In this document: piece after piece, positions 43,254-52,042 of the stretch
Position numbering within the stretch: the first letter of the stretch is position 1
How the letters are laid out: every line of letters starts with the position of its first letter
Notes under the pieces: generated by a model
Told to the model about the DNA's origin: nothing
Database searches by the model: none
Seen by the model: only the letters and a program-made list of their open reading frames with translations
Source: Thermoplasmata archaeon
Lineage (GTDB): Archaea > Thermoplasmatota > Thermoplasmata > Lutacidiplasmatales > UBA184
DNA: 64,000 nt
Direction: 5' to 3'
NCBI GenBank assembly: GCA_022749935.1
Contig: JAKIWQ010000001.1
Span: 1-64,000, forward strand
Program-made: the position numbers and the translations under genes

Positions 43254-44383
43254 CGGTCCACCCTCTCCTCCGCGAATGCGCGAATGATCCCCAGTCCGAG
43301 CCGGAGCTTTTCCCGGGACGCCGCGAACGACAGGCGGAGATGGGAGGCCCCGAGAGAGCCGAACGCGTCGCCGGGGGTGGTGATCACGCCCCGCGCGAGG
43401 ATCGCGGTCGCCGCCTCGGTCGCGGTCAGTCCCCAGTCGACTTTCGGGAATGCGTAGAACGCTCCCGCCGGCGGAACGAGGGTGACCCCGGGGATCGTAC
43501 GAAGGAGTCGAAGTAGGAGGGAGCGCCGGGCCTTGAATTCCCGGACCATCGCGCGGGTCGCGGCGTTTCCCGCTTCGAAGCCGGCGAGGATCGCGGTCTG
43601 GGCCGGGGTCGGAGGGCAGGCCATGATGTGGTAGTGGATCTTGTTCAACTCGATCGCGAGGGGCTTGGCCGCGACCAGGAAACCGAGCCGCCAGCCGGTG
43701 ACGGCGAACGTCTTGGAGAACGAGTTCACGACCACGGTGCGATCGTACTTTCCCCAGAACGAGGAGAATCGACCTTCGTAGACGATCTCCTCGTAGACCT
43801 CGTCCGAGACGATCGCGAGGTGGTGTCGGTCGGCGAACTCGACGATCCGTTCGACCGTCGACTCCGGGAGGAGAGAGCCCGTCGGGTTCGAGGGGCTGTT
43901 CACCACGATCGCACGGGTCTTCGGAGTGACGAGCCGTTCGAGGGCGTTGAGGTCCGGTTGGTACTGACGTTTTTCGAGGAGGGGATAGGGGACCGGGACC
44001 GCACCGGCGAGGCGGGCGTGCGGGCCGTAGAGGACGAACCCCGGGTTCGGAACCAGGACTTCGTCCCCCGGGTCGTAGAGCGTGAGCGCGGTCGTCATGA
44101 GGCCCTCCGAGCCGCTCGCGGTGACGATGACGTTCTCCCGTACCGTCCGCGGGTCCCGGTCGGTGTACCGCGCGGCGATCTGGTCCCGCAGGGCGGAGAG
44201 GCCGGCGCTGGGGCCGTAGTGGTTCCCTCCGGTCCGGACCGCCTGGCAAAGGGCGGCGATCACCTCCGGCGGTGGGTCGAAATCCGGCTCGCCCAGGCCG
44301 AGGTTGATGGAGTTCGGGGGGGCCGACTCGAACATCCGCCGGATGCCGGAGATCTCGACGCGGCGCGCGCGCTCGGCGACCAT
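43250..44383 (-). CDS. Class I/II PLP-dependent aminotransferase (aspartate-type)
   Basis: 377 residues, fold type I. NLGLGEPDFDPP near the start binds the substrate carboxylate; NHYGPSAGLSALRDQIA follows; the PLP lysine is in VVVNSFSKTFAVTGWRLGF; SNPTGSLL and SDEVYEEIVYEG carry the Asn/Asp/Tyr cofactor contacts; HLRLSFAAS holds the C-terminal arginine. This is the AspC/AlaT-like group with broad amino-acid specificity; the exact donor is unknown. Divergent from metG across a 139-bp gap. Confidence 0.9.
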   Translation of the reverse strand: MVAERARRVEISGIRRMFESAPPNSINLGLGEPDFDPPPEVIAALCQAVRTGGNHYGPSAGLSALRDQIAARYTDRDPRTVRENVIVTASGSEGLMTTALTLYDPGDEVLVPNPGFVLYGPHARLAGAVPVPYPLLEKRQYQPDLNALERLVTPKTRAIVVNSPSNPTGSLLPESTVERIVEFADRHHLAIVSDEVYEEIVYEGRFSSFWGKYDRTVVVNSFSKTFAVTGWRLGFLVAAKPLAIELNKIHYHIMACPPTPAQTAILAGFEAGNAATRAMVREFKARRSLLLRLLRTIPGVTLVPPAGAFYAFPKVDWGLTATEAATAILARGVITTPGDAFGSLGASHLRLSFAASREKLRLGLGIIRAFAEERVDR

Positions 44384-44510
44384 TCGCGCGGCGACGGAGG
44401 GACCCCTCTTTATCGTTGCTTCCGCCGTGCTAGTGCGCGACGTCTCCGCCGGTGAGGAGGGGCCTCCGGCGCGGCCAAACGTTTAGGACCGGCCCCGGTC
44501 TATCGAGTGC

Positions 44511-44515
44511 GGAGG
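44511..44515 (+). promoter_or_regulatory. Shine-Dalgarno sequence of metG
   Basis: GGAGG ends 7 nt before the ATG at 44523, supporting that start; a TTTAGG TATA-like sequence lies near 44482. Confidence 0.5.
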
Positions 44516-44522
44516 ACCCCCC

Positions 44523-46787
44523 ATGGCCCGGATACTGATCGGCGTCGCCTGGCCGTACGCGAACGGGCCCTTCCACATCGGACACCTGGCCGGAGCCTAC
44601 CTGCCCGGCGATATCTTCGCCCGGTTCCACCGGCTTCGGGGCGATGAAGTGTTGATGGTCTCGGGATCTGACATGCACGGCACCCCCATCCTCGTGACCG
44701 CGGAGCGGGAGCACCGGACCCCCTCCGAGGTCTCCGAGCAGTACCACGAGGTCAACCGCGCGGCGTTCTCCCGCCTCGGGTTCACGTTCGATTGCTACAC
44801 CACAACCCGCACGATCGTCCACGAGAAGACCGTCCAAGAGGTCTTTCTCGCGCTGCTCGAGCACGGGTTCGTTTCCCGCCAGACCGAGGAGGGAGCGTTC
44901 TGCCCCCAGCACCGTCGGTTCCTCCCCGACCGGTACCTGGTCGGGACGTGCCCGAATTGCGGGTTTGAGAGCGCTCGGGGCGACGAGTGCGACCGGTGTG
45001 GTCGGCCGCTCGAGCCCCGGCAGCTCGGCCATCCCCGCTGTCTCCTCTGCAATACGCCAGCGGAGTTCCGGCCCAGCGAACACTTCTATCTCCGACTGGA
45101 CCTACTCCAGCCCCAACTCACCGAGTACCTCTCCCGGCAACCGCACTGGCGTGCCGGGACCCGCCGCGTCGCGGAGAACTTCCTCACCGAAGGACTCCGT
45201 CCCACCCCGATCACTCGGGACTTGGATTGGGGCGTCTCGATACCCCTCGACGGCTACCCCTCGAAGCGGTTCTACGTGTGGTTCGACGCCCTCATCGGGT
45301 ACCTCTCGGCCTCCAAGGAGTGGGCCATCCGAGCAGGCCGCCCGGAGGCGTGGCGACGCTACTGGGACGAAGGGGAACCCGTCCGTTCGTACTACTTCAT
45401 CGGCAAGGACAACAAGTTCCACCACTCGATCCTCTGGCCCGGGGTCCTGCTCGGCCACGGCGGCCTGTCCCTTCCGTTTGACGTCCCGGCGAACGAATGG
45501 CTCCTCATCGGAGGCAAAAAACCTTCGAAGTCCCGTCCCACCGAGGCTACGGCGTTCATTCCGTCGCTCCTGGAACACTTCTCGCCGGACGTCATCCGGT
45601 TCTACAGCGCCCTCCTCGCGCCCCAGAACCACGACACCGAGCTCGACTGGGATGAGGTCGGCAAGGTTCGGGACGAGGTCCTCGCCAACCAGTTCGGCAA
45701 CCTCGTGCAACGGTCCCTGGTCCTCTGTCGAGACCGGTACTCGGGGCGCGTCCCGTCGCCCCCCGACTCCTGGAACGGGGAGGGCGCAGGTGGCGTCGGA
45801 CTCCGACTCCGGGAGGCGCACGCCCAGATCACCGCGGAGTTTGAGGCGGTCCACCTGAAGGAAGCCCTCGACCGGACGTTGGATGAGGTGCGAGGGGCCA
45901 ACCGGAGCTTCCACGAGGCGAAGCCTTGGCAACTCTCGGACCCGGAGAGAGCTCGAGTCGTGTACGAGACGGTCTGGACCCTTCGGGCCCTCGCCACGTG
46001 GCTCTCGCCGGTGATCCCGTTCGCGTGCGCGGACACCTTCCGCATGCTCGGGTTTGCGGACGGGCCCGGGGCCGGAGACTGGGACCGGGCGCTCGAGCCG
46101 GTCCCCGGAGGTCAGGCCCTGGGCGAGATCCGACCGCTCTTCCCGAAGCCCGAGTCGGCCCGCGCCCTGGGGTCCACCGCCCCCGTCGTTGCGGCCGATA
46201 CGGTCGTTGTGGCTCCGCCATTGGCCGTGCGGTCGGGCGTCGTCCTTCGCGCCGCCCCCCACCCTTCCGCGGACCGTCTTCTCGTCCTCGAGGTCGATGC
46301 GGGCGAAGCGAACCCGCGGTCGATCGTCGCGGGCATCCGGGCCAACTACGGGCCCGACACGCTGGTCGGTCGACCGATCGTCTTCCTGTCGAATCTCGCC
46401 GCGCGGACGATCCGGGGGGTACCGTCGCAGGGGATGGTCCTCGCGGCAGACACGGGTGAGCGTCCGGTCCTCCTGTCACCGCCTCCGGGGGTCCGGCCGG
46501 GAGAGTTCGTGGAGGGCCGTTCGGCGTCGGACCGCACAATCACCCACGCGGAGTTCATGTCGTACGGACTGGTCGTCGCGAGGGTTCTAGGGGCTCCCGC
46601 CGCCGGTCGGTCGGTCGTGGAGAGCCGGGGAACTCCCGAAGAAGTCGACGGTGACTGGAACGAGGGGACTCAAGTGATCGTGGTCCGACGACCACCCGAT
46701 GCGGTCGGGGCGAAGGTTCTCTCGTTCGGCCCCGGCCGGCCCGTCCGACCGAGCGAAGACATCGCGGTGGGGGCGGTGGTCCGATGA
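44523..46787 (+). CDS. metG: Methionyl-tRNA synthetase with C-terminal tRNA-binding domain
   Basis: 754 residues. The HIGH-type motif is PFHIGHLAG near residue 20; the connective-peptide zinc ligands are CPQH, CPNC, CDRC and CLLC; the KMSKS loop reads KKPSKSR, with Pro for Met. An anticodon-binding helical domain follows, then an EMAP/Trbp111 OB-fold (from about residue 575; VVLRAAPHPSADRLLVLEVD, IRGVPSQGMVLAAD, VRPGEFVEGR). Fusion of the OB-fold to MetRS is common. It charges both initiator and elongator tRNA-Met; the interrupted initiator tRNA lies ~28 kb away. Its stop overlaps the PHP gene start. Confidence 0.96.
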   Translation: MARILIGVAWPYANGPFHIGHLAGAYLPGDIFARFHRLRGDEVLMVSGSDMHGTPILVTAEREHRTPSEVSEQYHEVNRAAFSRLGFTFDCYTTTRTIVHEKTVQEVFLALLEHGFVSRQTEEGAFCPQHRRFLPDRYLVGTCPNCGFESARGDECDRCGRPLEPRQLGHPRCLLCNTPAEFRPSEHFYLRLDLLQPQLTEYLSRQPHWRAGTRRVAENFLTEGLRPTPITRDLDWGVSIPLDGYPSKRFYVWFDALIGYLSASKEWAIRAGRPEAWRRYWDEGEPVRSYYFIGKDNKFHHSILWPGVLLGHGGLSLPFDVPANEWLLIGGKKPSKSRPTEATAFIPSLLEHFSPDVIRFYSALLAPQNHDTELDWDEVGKVRDEVLANQFGNLVQRSLVLCRDRYSGRVPSPPDSWNGEGAGGVGLRLREAHAQITAEFEAVHLKEALDRTLDEVRGANRSFHEAKPWQLSDPERARVVYETVWTLRALATWLSPVIPFACADTFRMLGFADGPGAGDWDRALEPVPGGQALGEIRPLFPKPESARALGSTAPVVAADTVVVAPPLAVRSGVVLRAAPHPSADRLLVLEVDAGEANPRSIVAGIRANYGPDTLVGRPIVFLSNLAARTIRGVPSQGMVLAADTGERPVLLSPPPGVRPGEFVEGRSASDRTITHAEFMSYGLVVARVLGAPAAGRSVVESRGTPEEVDGDWNEGTQVIVVRRPPDAVGAKVLSFGPGRPVRPSEDIAVGAVVR

Positions 46788-47464
46788 GTGACGGCCCCCG
46801 ACTCGACCTGCACGTGCATTCCCGGTACTCCCCCGACTCCACGTTGAGGCTCGAGCAGTTGGTGGCGCGACTGCCGTACACCGGCCTGCGGGGATTCGCT
46901 CTCACGGACCACAACTCGGTAGGCGGACATGCGGAGCTGGCCGAGCTCCGACGAGCGCACCCCAGCTACGTATTCCTCCCGGGCGTGGAGGTCTCGACCC
47001 TCGAAGGACATCTCCTGGCGTACGGCGTAACCGAACGTCCTCCCTCACGCCGGCCTCTCGCCGAATCCATCGAATGGGTTCGGGCGCACGGGGGGGAGCC
47101 GGTACTCGCCCACCCGTTCCGACTCGTGCACGGGGTGGGTCGGCGCCTCGCCGAGACGGCTCCGGTGAGGGCCCTCGAAGCACGCAACGGACACAACTCG
47201 GAAGTGGCGAACGCAAAGGCGGAGTTGGTCGGGGCCCGACGTGGGATCGGTATGACGGGCGGGGGCGATGTGCACGCGCTCGCCGAGCTCGGCCGGGCGT
47301 ACACCTTCTTTCCCGAGGGGGCCAGTAAGGTGGACGACCTCCTCGAGGCGCTGCGGCGAGGTCATACGCAGCCGGGCGGACGGTCCCTGGCCTGGCCGGG
47401 ACGTGTCCGGCTGAGCCTTGCAACAGGCCTGAAGTTCTTCACGCGCGGACTTCGGCCCCTGTAG
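46784..47464 (+). CDS. PHP-domain phosphoesterase
   Basis: 226 residues. Metal-binding motifs of the PHP fold: LDLHVHSRYSPDS (HxH), FALTDHNSVGGH, LPGVEVSTLEGH, and GGGDVHALAELG near the end, with PVLAHPFRL in the middle. PHP enzymes hydrolyse phosphoesters, with known substrates including histidinol phosphate and nucleotides; the substrate here is unknown. It shares an ATGA overlap with metG, so it is cotranslated with the synthetase. Confidence 0.85.
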   Translation: MSDGPRLDLHVHSRYSPDSTLRLEQLVARLPYTGLRGFALTDHNSVGGHAELAELRRAHPSYVFLPGVEVSTLEGHLLAYGVTERPPSRRPLAESIEWVRAHGGEPVLAHPFRLVHGVGRRLAETAPVRALEARNGHNSEVANAKAELVGARRGIGMTGGGDVHALAELGRAYTFFPEGASKVDDLLEALRRGHTQPGGRSLAWPGRVRLSLATGLKFFTRGLRPL

Positions 47465-47487
47465 TCGACGGCACGCCTCCCTGAGGG

Positions 47488-47494
47488 CTTTAAG
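47488..47494 (+). promoter_or_regulatory. TATA-like box of tRNA-Cys
   Basis: CTTTAAG lies 24-30 nt upstream of the tRNA 5' end. Confidence 0.5.
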
Positions 47495-47517
47495 GGGAAG
47501 GTCCTTGGGCCCGCCGC

Positions 47518-47590
47518 GCCAAGGTGGCAGAATGGTTAATGCGACGGACTGCAGATCCGTTTCCTGGGGGTTCGATTCCCTCCCTTGGCT
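47518..47590 (+). tRNA. tRNA-Cys (GCA)
   Basis: Acceptor GCCAAGG/CCTTGGC, anticodon stem ACGGA/TCCGT with loop CTGCAGA (anticodon GCA), T-arm GGGGG-TTCGATT-CCCTC, discriminator T as expected for tRNA-Cys. D-arm GCAG...ATGC is compact. No intron and no encoded CCA. Confidence 0.95.
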
Positions 47591-48153
47591 CGCAGTCCTT
47601 GTACTTCCGGTAAGAGGGTAGGTTCCTTGACTCTGGTCGGCGGGACACCGTTCCTCGTGAGGTCCCGGCGCACCGCGGCGTGCGATGGTCTCCACCTACG
47701 GAAGAAGAGTCGGGCCCTTCGGGTGTCCGCCCTTTAGCGGAGCCCGGGTGGACGGGCCCGATTCCAGTCGGGTCGGCTTAGAATCCCGGACTCCCTAGAT
47801 CCCGCTACAGATCGAGGGATCGAGATCGAACTGCGAGGCGGGCATGGACCTCGCCGCACGGCTGGAGTTTCCCTGCCGCGAGCTGCCGCAGCAACTGCCG
47901 AATCGTCGGCTCCCTGGTCCGGGAAAAATAGGGTGCTTGCTCCGGGACCGGGAAGGTCTGTTCCGAGTCTCGCGTTAGGAGTTCCCCTTAGGATCGGTCC
48001 GCCTCGGCTCGCACCGCCTCTGCGCAGCGCCGTACCTCCTCGAGGGGCGCGGCCGGCTCGGCACGGGGCCCGATTTCGTCGGGCGCGACCACGCAATAAC
48101 TGCAACGTCGGAACCTTATTTGTAGGATAACTCGTTCCGGGGCCGAGGCAACC
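47591..48153. other. Intergenic region upstream of the secreted protein, no gene seen
   Basis: 563 bp without a convincing reading frame or RNA gene. Near the right end CCTTATTTG (48114-48122) stands 32-40 nt before the TTG start at 48154 and is a candidate TATA box. The long minus-strand ORF 47734..50256 is a shadow of the secreted protein gene. Confidence 0.5.
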
Positions 48154-50358
48154 TTGAGCGCCCGCGAGCACACAAAAACCCGTTTGGCCGTCCTCTCGGT
48201 AGTCGTTTTGGCCGGTCTGGTACTGAGCGGGGTCGCCATCGGTCCCAGTCAGGCCAGCAATCGTGGATCCTCGGCGCCCGCCGTCCCGGCGCCCCCCGTG
48301 AGCCCCCCGGGCTCGCTGGCCAGGGTCACCACCACCACCCTGCATGCCCAAGGGCCGACCTATGCCGGTCCGGCCAGTCGAGCGATCATCGGTCCCTTTC
48401 CAGGGACTCCCTCGGCTGCCAGCCCGGCGCTCACGAATGAAATGAACCGCCAGCTGATCAAGGCGCCGATCCCTCTTCCCACGCCACGAGAGAAGGCCCT
48501 GTCGAACTACCATGGGGCCATGGGGTCCATCTCGGGTTCGATCGCACTCCCCTCGGTGAGTTGCGTGCCCTTGGGAGCCGGTTGCGACTCCATCAGCACC
48601 AGCTCGGGGGGCGCCACGGGCGTGAAGGGACTGAACGCGATCGACAGCAGCGGAATCTACGGGCTGACCGTCGAGCCCGCGGACCAGGGATTGTGTGCAG
48701 GCAACGGCTACGTGATGGAGGACAACAACATCGGAGAGCTCGAGGTGTTCCACTCGTCCTCGCTGAGCCATGCCTCCTCCGACATTTCGCTGGACAGTGT
48801 GATGGGCCTCCCCAACATCCCGGCGAGCATGGGAGGGCCGTGGAGCAGCGGAGGGGACACCTCGTGCCTCTATGACTACAACGACGGCGGTCACTGGTTC
48901 ATCACGGAGATCGTCTCGAACAGCTCCTGGGCCGTTGCCGGACCGTTCGGTGGTTGCTTTGCGGGCAAGGCTCTCGGCTGCTGGGAAGGGATCGCCGTGA
49001 GCACGAGCTCCAATCCCCTCGGTTCCTACAACGTGTATTTCATGAACGCCAACTACAATTCGTCCGAGCCCGGGTACCCGTACCTGCTCAACGATTTCGC
49101 CAAGATCGGGTCGACGCAGGACGCCTTCCTCGTGTTCTACGACGAATTCCCGCTTCTCTACCCGAGCGTCCCCGGGCTGGGCGGTGGGTTCCTGAACGGC
49201 GCCCAGGAGTTCGCGATCAACAAGAAGGCGTTGGAGTTGGGTCTCCCGGTGACCACCTCGTTCGGTTCTCCGAACCCCTACTTCACGATGGCGATCGAGA
49301 ACATGGGGCTCCTTGCGACTCCCAACGGGTCGTGTGCGAGCACCGGGGGATTCTATTGCTGGTTCCAGGTGATACCGGCGCAATCGCCCGACCCGACGCA
49401 GTTCGACAACACCCACGGCGGCTCGGGGTTCATGCTCGAATCGTTCGACTTTGTCGGGCAGGGAGATAACCGGATCGCCATCTTTGACTGGACGGGGCTG
49501 AAGAATCTGAACAGCTACGCGTGCGGTCAATGCACCAGCATTCACTTCGGCGGCCAGGAATTCGACAGAGTGAATCCGTACTTTGACCCCGGTGTGGTCG
49601 CTCCGCAGAAGGACGGCAAGATCCCCCTCGGTCACGCGTGCGTCGCCTACGGACTCAACAGTTCGAAGGTCTCCAAGTGTCCGGAGGGTGGAATCGCTTC
49701 CAACGGAGACGGGTTCACCCAGGCGTCGTTCGCTGGAGATCACGTGTGGGGAGCCCAGAGCACCGAGATCGACCAAACCTTCGCCACCGGAAGCGGCTGC
49801 CCGTGCACGGAGACCCACCTCGGGGTCGCCTACGACGTGATCGGAACGAAGAGCTTCGACAACCGCGGGGTGTTCAAACTCACGAACCAGGGATACATCT
49901 CTGGGGCGCACGAGGAGCTGGAATTCCCGGCGATGGCCGGCGAGGGCTCTTCGGCGGCTGACGGGGGTAACCTCGGCGCCCTGATCACCTTCGCATTGAA
50001 CGGTGACGGCGGACCCTCTGGGGCAGACCACGGGGGATTCTTCCCGAGCACGGCGTACGGATGGCTGACCGCCTCCGGTACCGGTTTGACGGGGAAGGTC
50101 ATTTACGTCGCCGACCTCGGCAAGGCGCCGCAGGACGGGTTCTCCGAGTACCAAGGATTCCCGGGGGCGACGCGACCTCGCTGGGGAGACTACAGCGAGG
50201 CAATTTTCGTGCCCAACTCGGGCGGGGCGGTCTACTTCGCGACCAACTACATCCAATCCCCGAACTGCAGCGCGGCCACCTTCCTGGTGGACCCGTCGTG
50301 CGGTGGGACTCGGGACCCGTTTGCGAATTGGGGGACCTCAGTGAACTTCGCCACGTAA
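48154..50358 (+). CDS. Large secreted protein of unknown function
   Basis: 734 residues from a TTG start. Basic residues (TKTR) and a hydrophobic helix (LAVLSVVVLAGLVLSGVAI) form a signal peptide; a Ser/Pro/Thr-rich linker follows. The body is Gly/Ser/Asn-rich with aromatic strands (WFITEIVSNSSW, YNVYFMNANYNSS, IAIFDWTGLKNLNSYACG, VIYVADLGKAPQDGF), at least ten cysteines and several sequons, suggesting an all-beta extracellular fold stabilised by disulfides. No C-terminal anchor. A WGDYSEAIFVPN stretch near the end resembles strands seen in large beta-propeller hydrolases, but I cannot name a family. It could be an extracellular enzyme or cell-surface component. Confidence 0.75.
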   Translation: MSAREHTKTRLAVLSVVVLAGLVLSGVAIGPSQASNRGSSAPAVPAPPVSPPGSLARVTTTTLHAQGPTYAGPASRAIIGPFPGTPSAASPALTNEMNRQLIKAPIPLPTPREKALSNYHGAMGSISGSIALPSVSCVPLGAGCDSISTSSGGATGVKGLNAIDSSGIYGLTVEPADQGLCAGNGYVMEDNNIGELEVFHSSSLSHASSDISLDSVMGLPNIPASMGGPWSSGGDTSCLYDYNDGGHWFITEIVSNSSWAVAGPFGGCFAGKALGCWEGIAVSTSSNPLGSYNVYFMNANYNSSEPGYPYLLNDFAKIGSTQDAFLVFYDEFPLLYPSVPGLGGGFLNGAQEFAINKKALELGLPVTTSFGSPNPYFTMAIENMGLLATPNGSCASTGGFYCWFQVIPAQSPDPTQFDNTHGGSGFMLESFDFVGQGDNRIAIFDWTGLKNLNSYACGQCTSIHFGGQEFDRVNPYFDPGVVAPQKDGKIPLGHACVAYGLNSSKVSKCPEGGIASNGDGFTQASFAGDHVWGAQSTEIDQTFATGSGCPCTETHLGVAYDVIGTKSFDNRGVFKLTNQGYISGAHEELEFPAMAGEGSSAADGGNLGALITFALNGDGGPSGADHGGFFPSTAYGWLTASGTGLTGKVIYVADLGKAPQDGFSEYQGFPGATRPRWGDYSEAIFVPNSGGAVYFATNYIQSPNCSAATFLVDPSCGGTRDPFANWGTSVNFAT

Positions 50359-50369
50359 GCCACCCCTCC

Positions 50370-50392
50370 GCGGGTGACCCGGGGTCACCCGC
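50370..50392 (+). terminator. 10-bp hairpin downstream of the secreted protein gene
   Basis: GCGGGTGACC-cgg-GGTCACCCGC is a perfect inverted repeat 12 nt after the stop codon. No T-run follows, so a role in transcript end formation or stability is only suggested by position. Confidence 0.35.
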
Positions 50393-50603
50393 CCCCAACC
50401 CCTTCCTCTGCCCTTCGCCCGAATCCCGTGCGGGGTCGACCTGCTCGGTGGAGTGCCGCACGCGGTGACCTCTGGCCTTCCATGTCATCCCGATAGGGTC
50501 CCCGGAAAGGCCCCTGTCACCTCCGAGACGACCGGGGCGTGGGCGGCCGCCCGATCGACGGGCTCGGACGGCGCATTACTCGGGTGAAAGGGTGCGACGT
50601 GGG

Positions 50604-50611
50604 CCTTTATC
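50604..50611 (+). promoter_or_regulatory. TATA-like box of the cNMP-binding gene
   Basis: CCTTTATC lies 25-32 nt before ATG 50636, consistent with a leaderless transcript. Confidence 0.5.
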
Positions 50612-50635
50612 TCTGCCGTCCATGTCGGTGCTGAA

Positions 50636-51076
50636 ATGGCGAACCCCGAGCGGATTGCGATGGCCCGAACCCTCGACCTTCTGGGCGCGGTTCCCCTCTT
50701 CGCGAGCGTGAACAAGCGCCAGCTTCGCATGATCGCGGACACCGCCAAGGACCGGTCGATCCGGGCCGACGAAGTGATCGTGCGGGCCGGCGAGAAGGGA
50801 GTCGGATTGTTCGTGATCTTGGAGGGCCAGGTCTCGGTGGAAAAATCGGGGAAGCAGGTCGCTCGCCTCGGACCGGGCAAGTTCTTCGGCGAGATGGCCC
50901 TCCTCGATGACGAACCGAGGACGGCGGATGTCCGCGCTGCGACGCCCGTGCGGTGCCTCGTCCTCTCCCGATGGGAGTTCTGGGGTGCCGTCTCGAAAGA
51001 GCCGGAAGTCATTCGGAACCTACTGGTCGAAACGGTCCGCCGACTTCGTTCCACCTCGCCGGGCCTCACCGAGTAG
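50636..51076 (+). CDS. Stand-alone cyclic-nucleotide-binding domain protein
   Basis: 146 residues made of one CNB domain. DLLGAVPLFASVNKRQL opens the fold; the phosphate-binding cassette is GKFFGEMALLDDEPRTADV, with the Glu and Arg that contact the cyclic phosphate and ribose. The final helix region (EFWGAVSKEPEVIRNLLVETVRRLRS) is the hinge helix. No DNA-binding domain is attached, so it could act on a partner protein. The class III cyclase gene converges on it from 91 bp away, which suggests that its ligand is made next door. Confidence 0.85.
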   Translation: MANPERIAMARTLDLLGAVPLFASVNKRQLRMIADTAKDRSIRADEVIVRAGEKGVGLFVILEGQVSVEKSGKQVARLGPGKFFGEMALLDDEPRTADVRAATPVRCLVLSRWEFWGAVSKEPEVIRNLLVETVRRLRSTSPGLTE

Positions 51077-51167
51077 ACGGGCGCCCTCGTTCCGCGCCCG
51101 TGCCTGAAGGCTCCACCCTCCGCGGATCACCGGTCGCGTACGTCCGCCGAAGTGAGTCCCACGGGGC

Positions 51168-51944
51168 CTAGCTGACCGGGACTCCGGATCTTCCGGGGAG
51201 CAGACCCGTGTGCGAGGACGCGTTCGTCCCGTGGGTCGCCGCCGAGAAGACCAACTCGTACGCGACCTGACCTCGTGGGTACTCCTTCGTTCGGACGCTG
51301 CTACGTTCTACCCGGATCCCCGCCTCCCCGAGGCGATCGCGTTCCCGCTCAAACTTCTCACCGAGGTACACGTTCACGAGCGTCTGGTGGGCCTTGGCCC
51401 CGGCGACCATCCGGGTCGCCCCGACGATCGGACTCCCCACTAGGGTGAGGTTGCCGCCCACGAGGACGAGCTCGCAAGGACCCGAATCAGCCCCGAGCGA
51501 GAGGCCCACGCCCACCGGGAAGTTGCGGGAGTTGCGTCGGAGGTTGGCGATCAGACTTTCCGCGGCGGGCAGCACCGACCGGCAGAACTCCGGCACTTCT
51601 CCGAGGTCGGGGTGGTCGGCTTCCGGTCGGACCCAGTACGCCACGAACCCGTCCCCCGTGAACCGGTCGAACCATCCTCCGCTATCGTTGGCGAGGCTCC
51701 TCACCGCCTCGGTAAAGCCGATGATGAACCGAGCGTAGAGGGACGTTTGGACCGCCTCCTTCAGTACCATCGCCGACATCCGGAGGTCCCCGACGACCAC
51801 GTCGGCCTCCACCGGCGTGGAACCGCCGGTCAGGATGTTCGTGACCGCCACCTCGCCCAGCCGAACCCGGGCGTCGACGGGACCGTGCCGGGAAAGGACG
51901 GAGTCGAGCTCGGTTGCAGGTCCGGATTCACCCTCCCGGCTCAT
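51168..51944 (-). CDS. Class III nucleotidyl cyclase-like protein
   Basis: 258 residues from ATG 51944. The cyclase homology domain is recognisable: first metal Asp in VVVGDLRMSAMVLKEA, then RFIIGFTEAVRSL, second metal Asp in DRFTGDGFVAYW, and FPVGVGLSLGADSG followed by LVGSPIVGATRMVAGA, the equivalent of the G-D-P-V-N-x-A-x-R motif. The transition-state Arg is kept, but the Asn is Val. Both metal aspartates argue for activity, probably cAMP or cGMP formation; the Asn loss leaves doubt. No membrane or sensor domain is present. The track start at 52031 adds 29 non-conserved residues. Convergent partner: CNB protein. Confidence 0.75.
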   Translation of the reverse strand: MSREGESGPATELDSVLSRHGPVDARVRLGEVAVTNILTGGSTPVEADVVVGDLRMSAMVLKEAVQTSLYARFIIGFTEAVRSLANDSGGWFDRFTGDGFVAYWVRPEADHPDLGEVPEFCRSVLPAAESLIANLRRNSRNFPVGVGLSLGADSGPCELVLVGGNLTLVGSPIVGATRMVAGAKAHQTLVNVYLGEKFERERDRLGEAGIRVERSSVRTKEYPRGQVAYELVFSAATHGTNASSHTGLLPGRSGVPVS

Positions 51945-51969
51945 CCACTCAGGTGACCCTCTGGGTCCC

Positions 51970-51976
51970 GTTAAGG
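51970..51976 (-). promoter_or_regulatory. TATA-like box of the cyclase gene
   Basis: CCTTAAC on the minus strand lies 26-32 nt before ATG 51944 and favours that start over 52031. Confidence 0.4.
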
Positions 51977-52042
51977 TACGTTCATGCGAACCCGGTCCGG
52001 CGAAGTACGTCGGTGAGAGGGAGGATTCCATTCCCCGTCGAC

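Noticed and set aside
47740-47812. Apparent tRNA-like or structured RNA after tRNA-Cys
   Set aside because: GC-rich segments can pair locally, but no cloverleaf, anticodon loop or T-loop consensus could be formed.
47734-50256. 840-residue minus-strand ORF opposite the secreted protein gene
   Set aside because: It is rich in Arg/Val/Gly/Glu with no recognisable domain, while the plus-strand frame has a signal peptide and ordered beta segments; typical high-GC antisense shadow.
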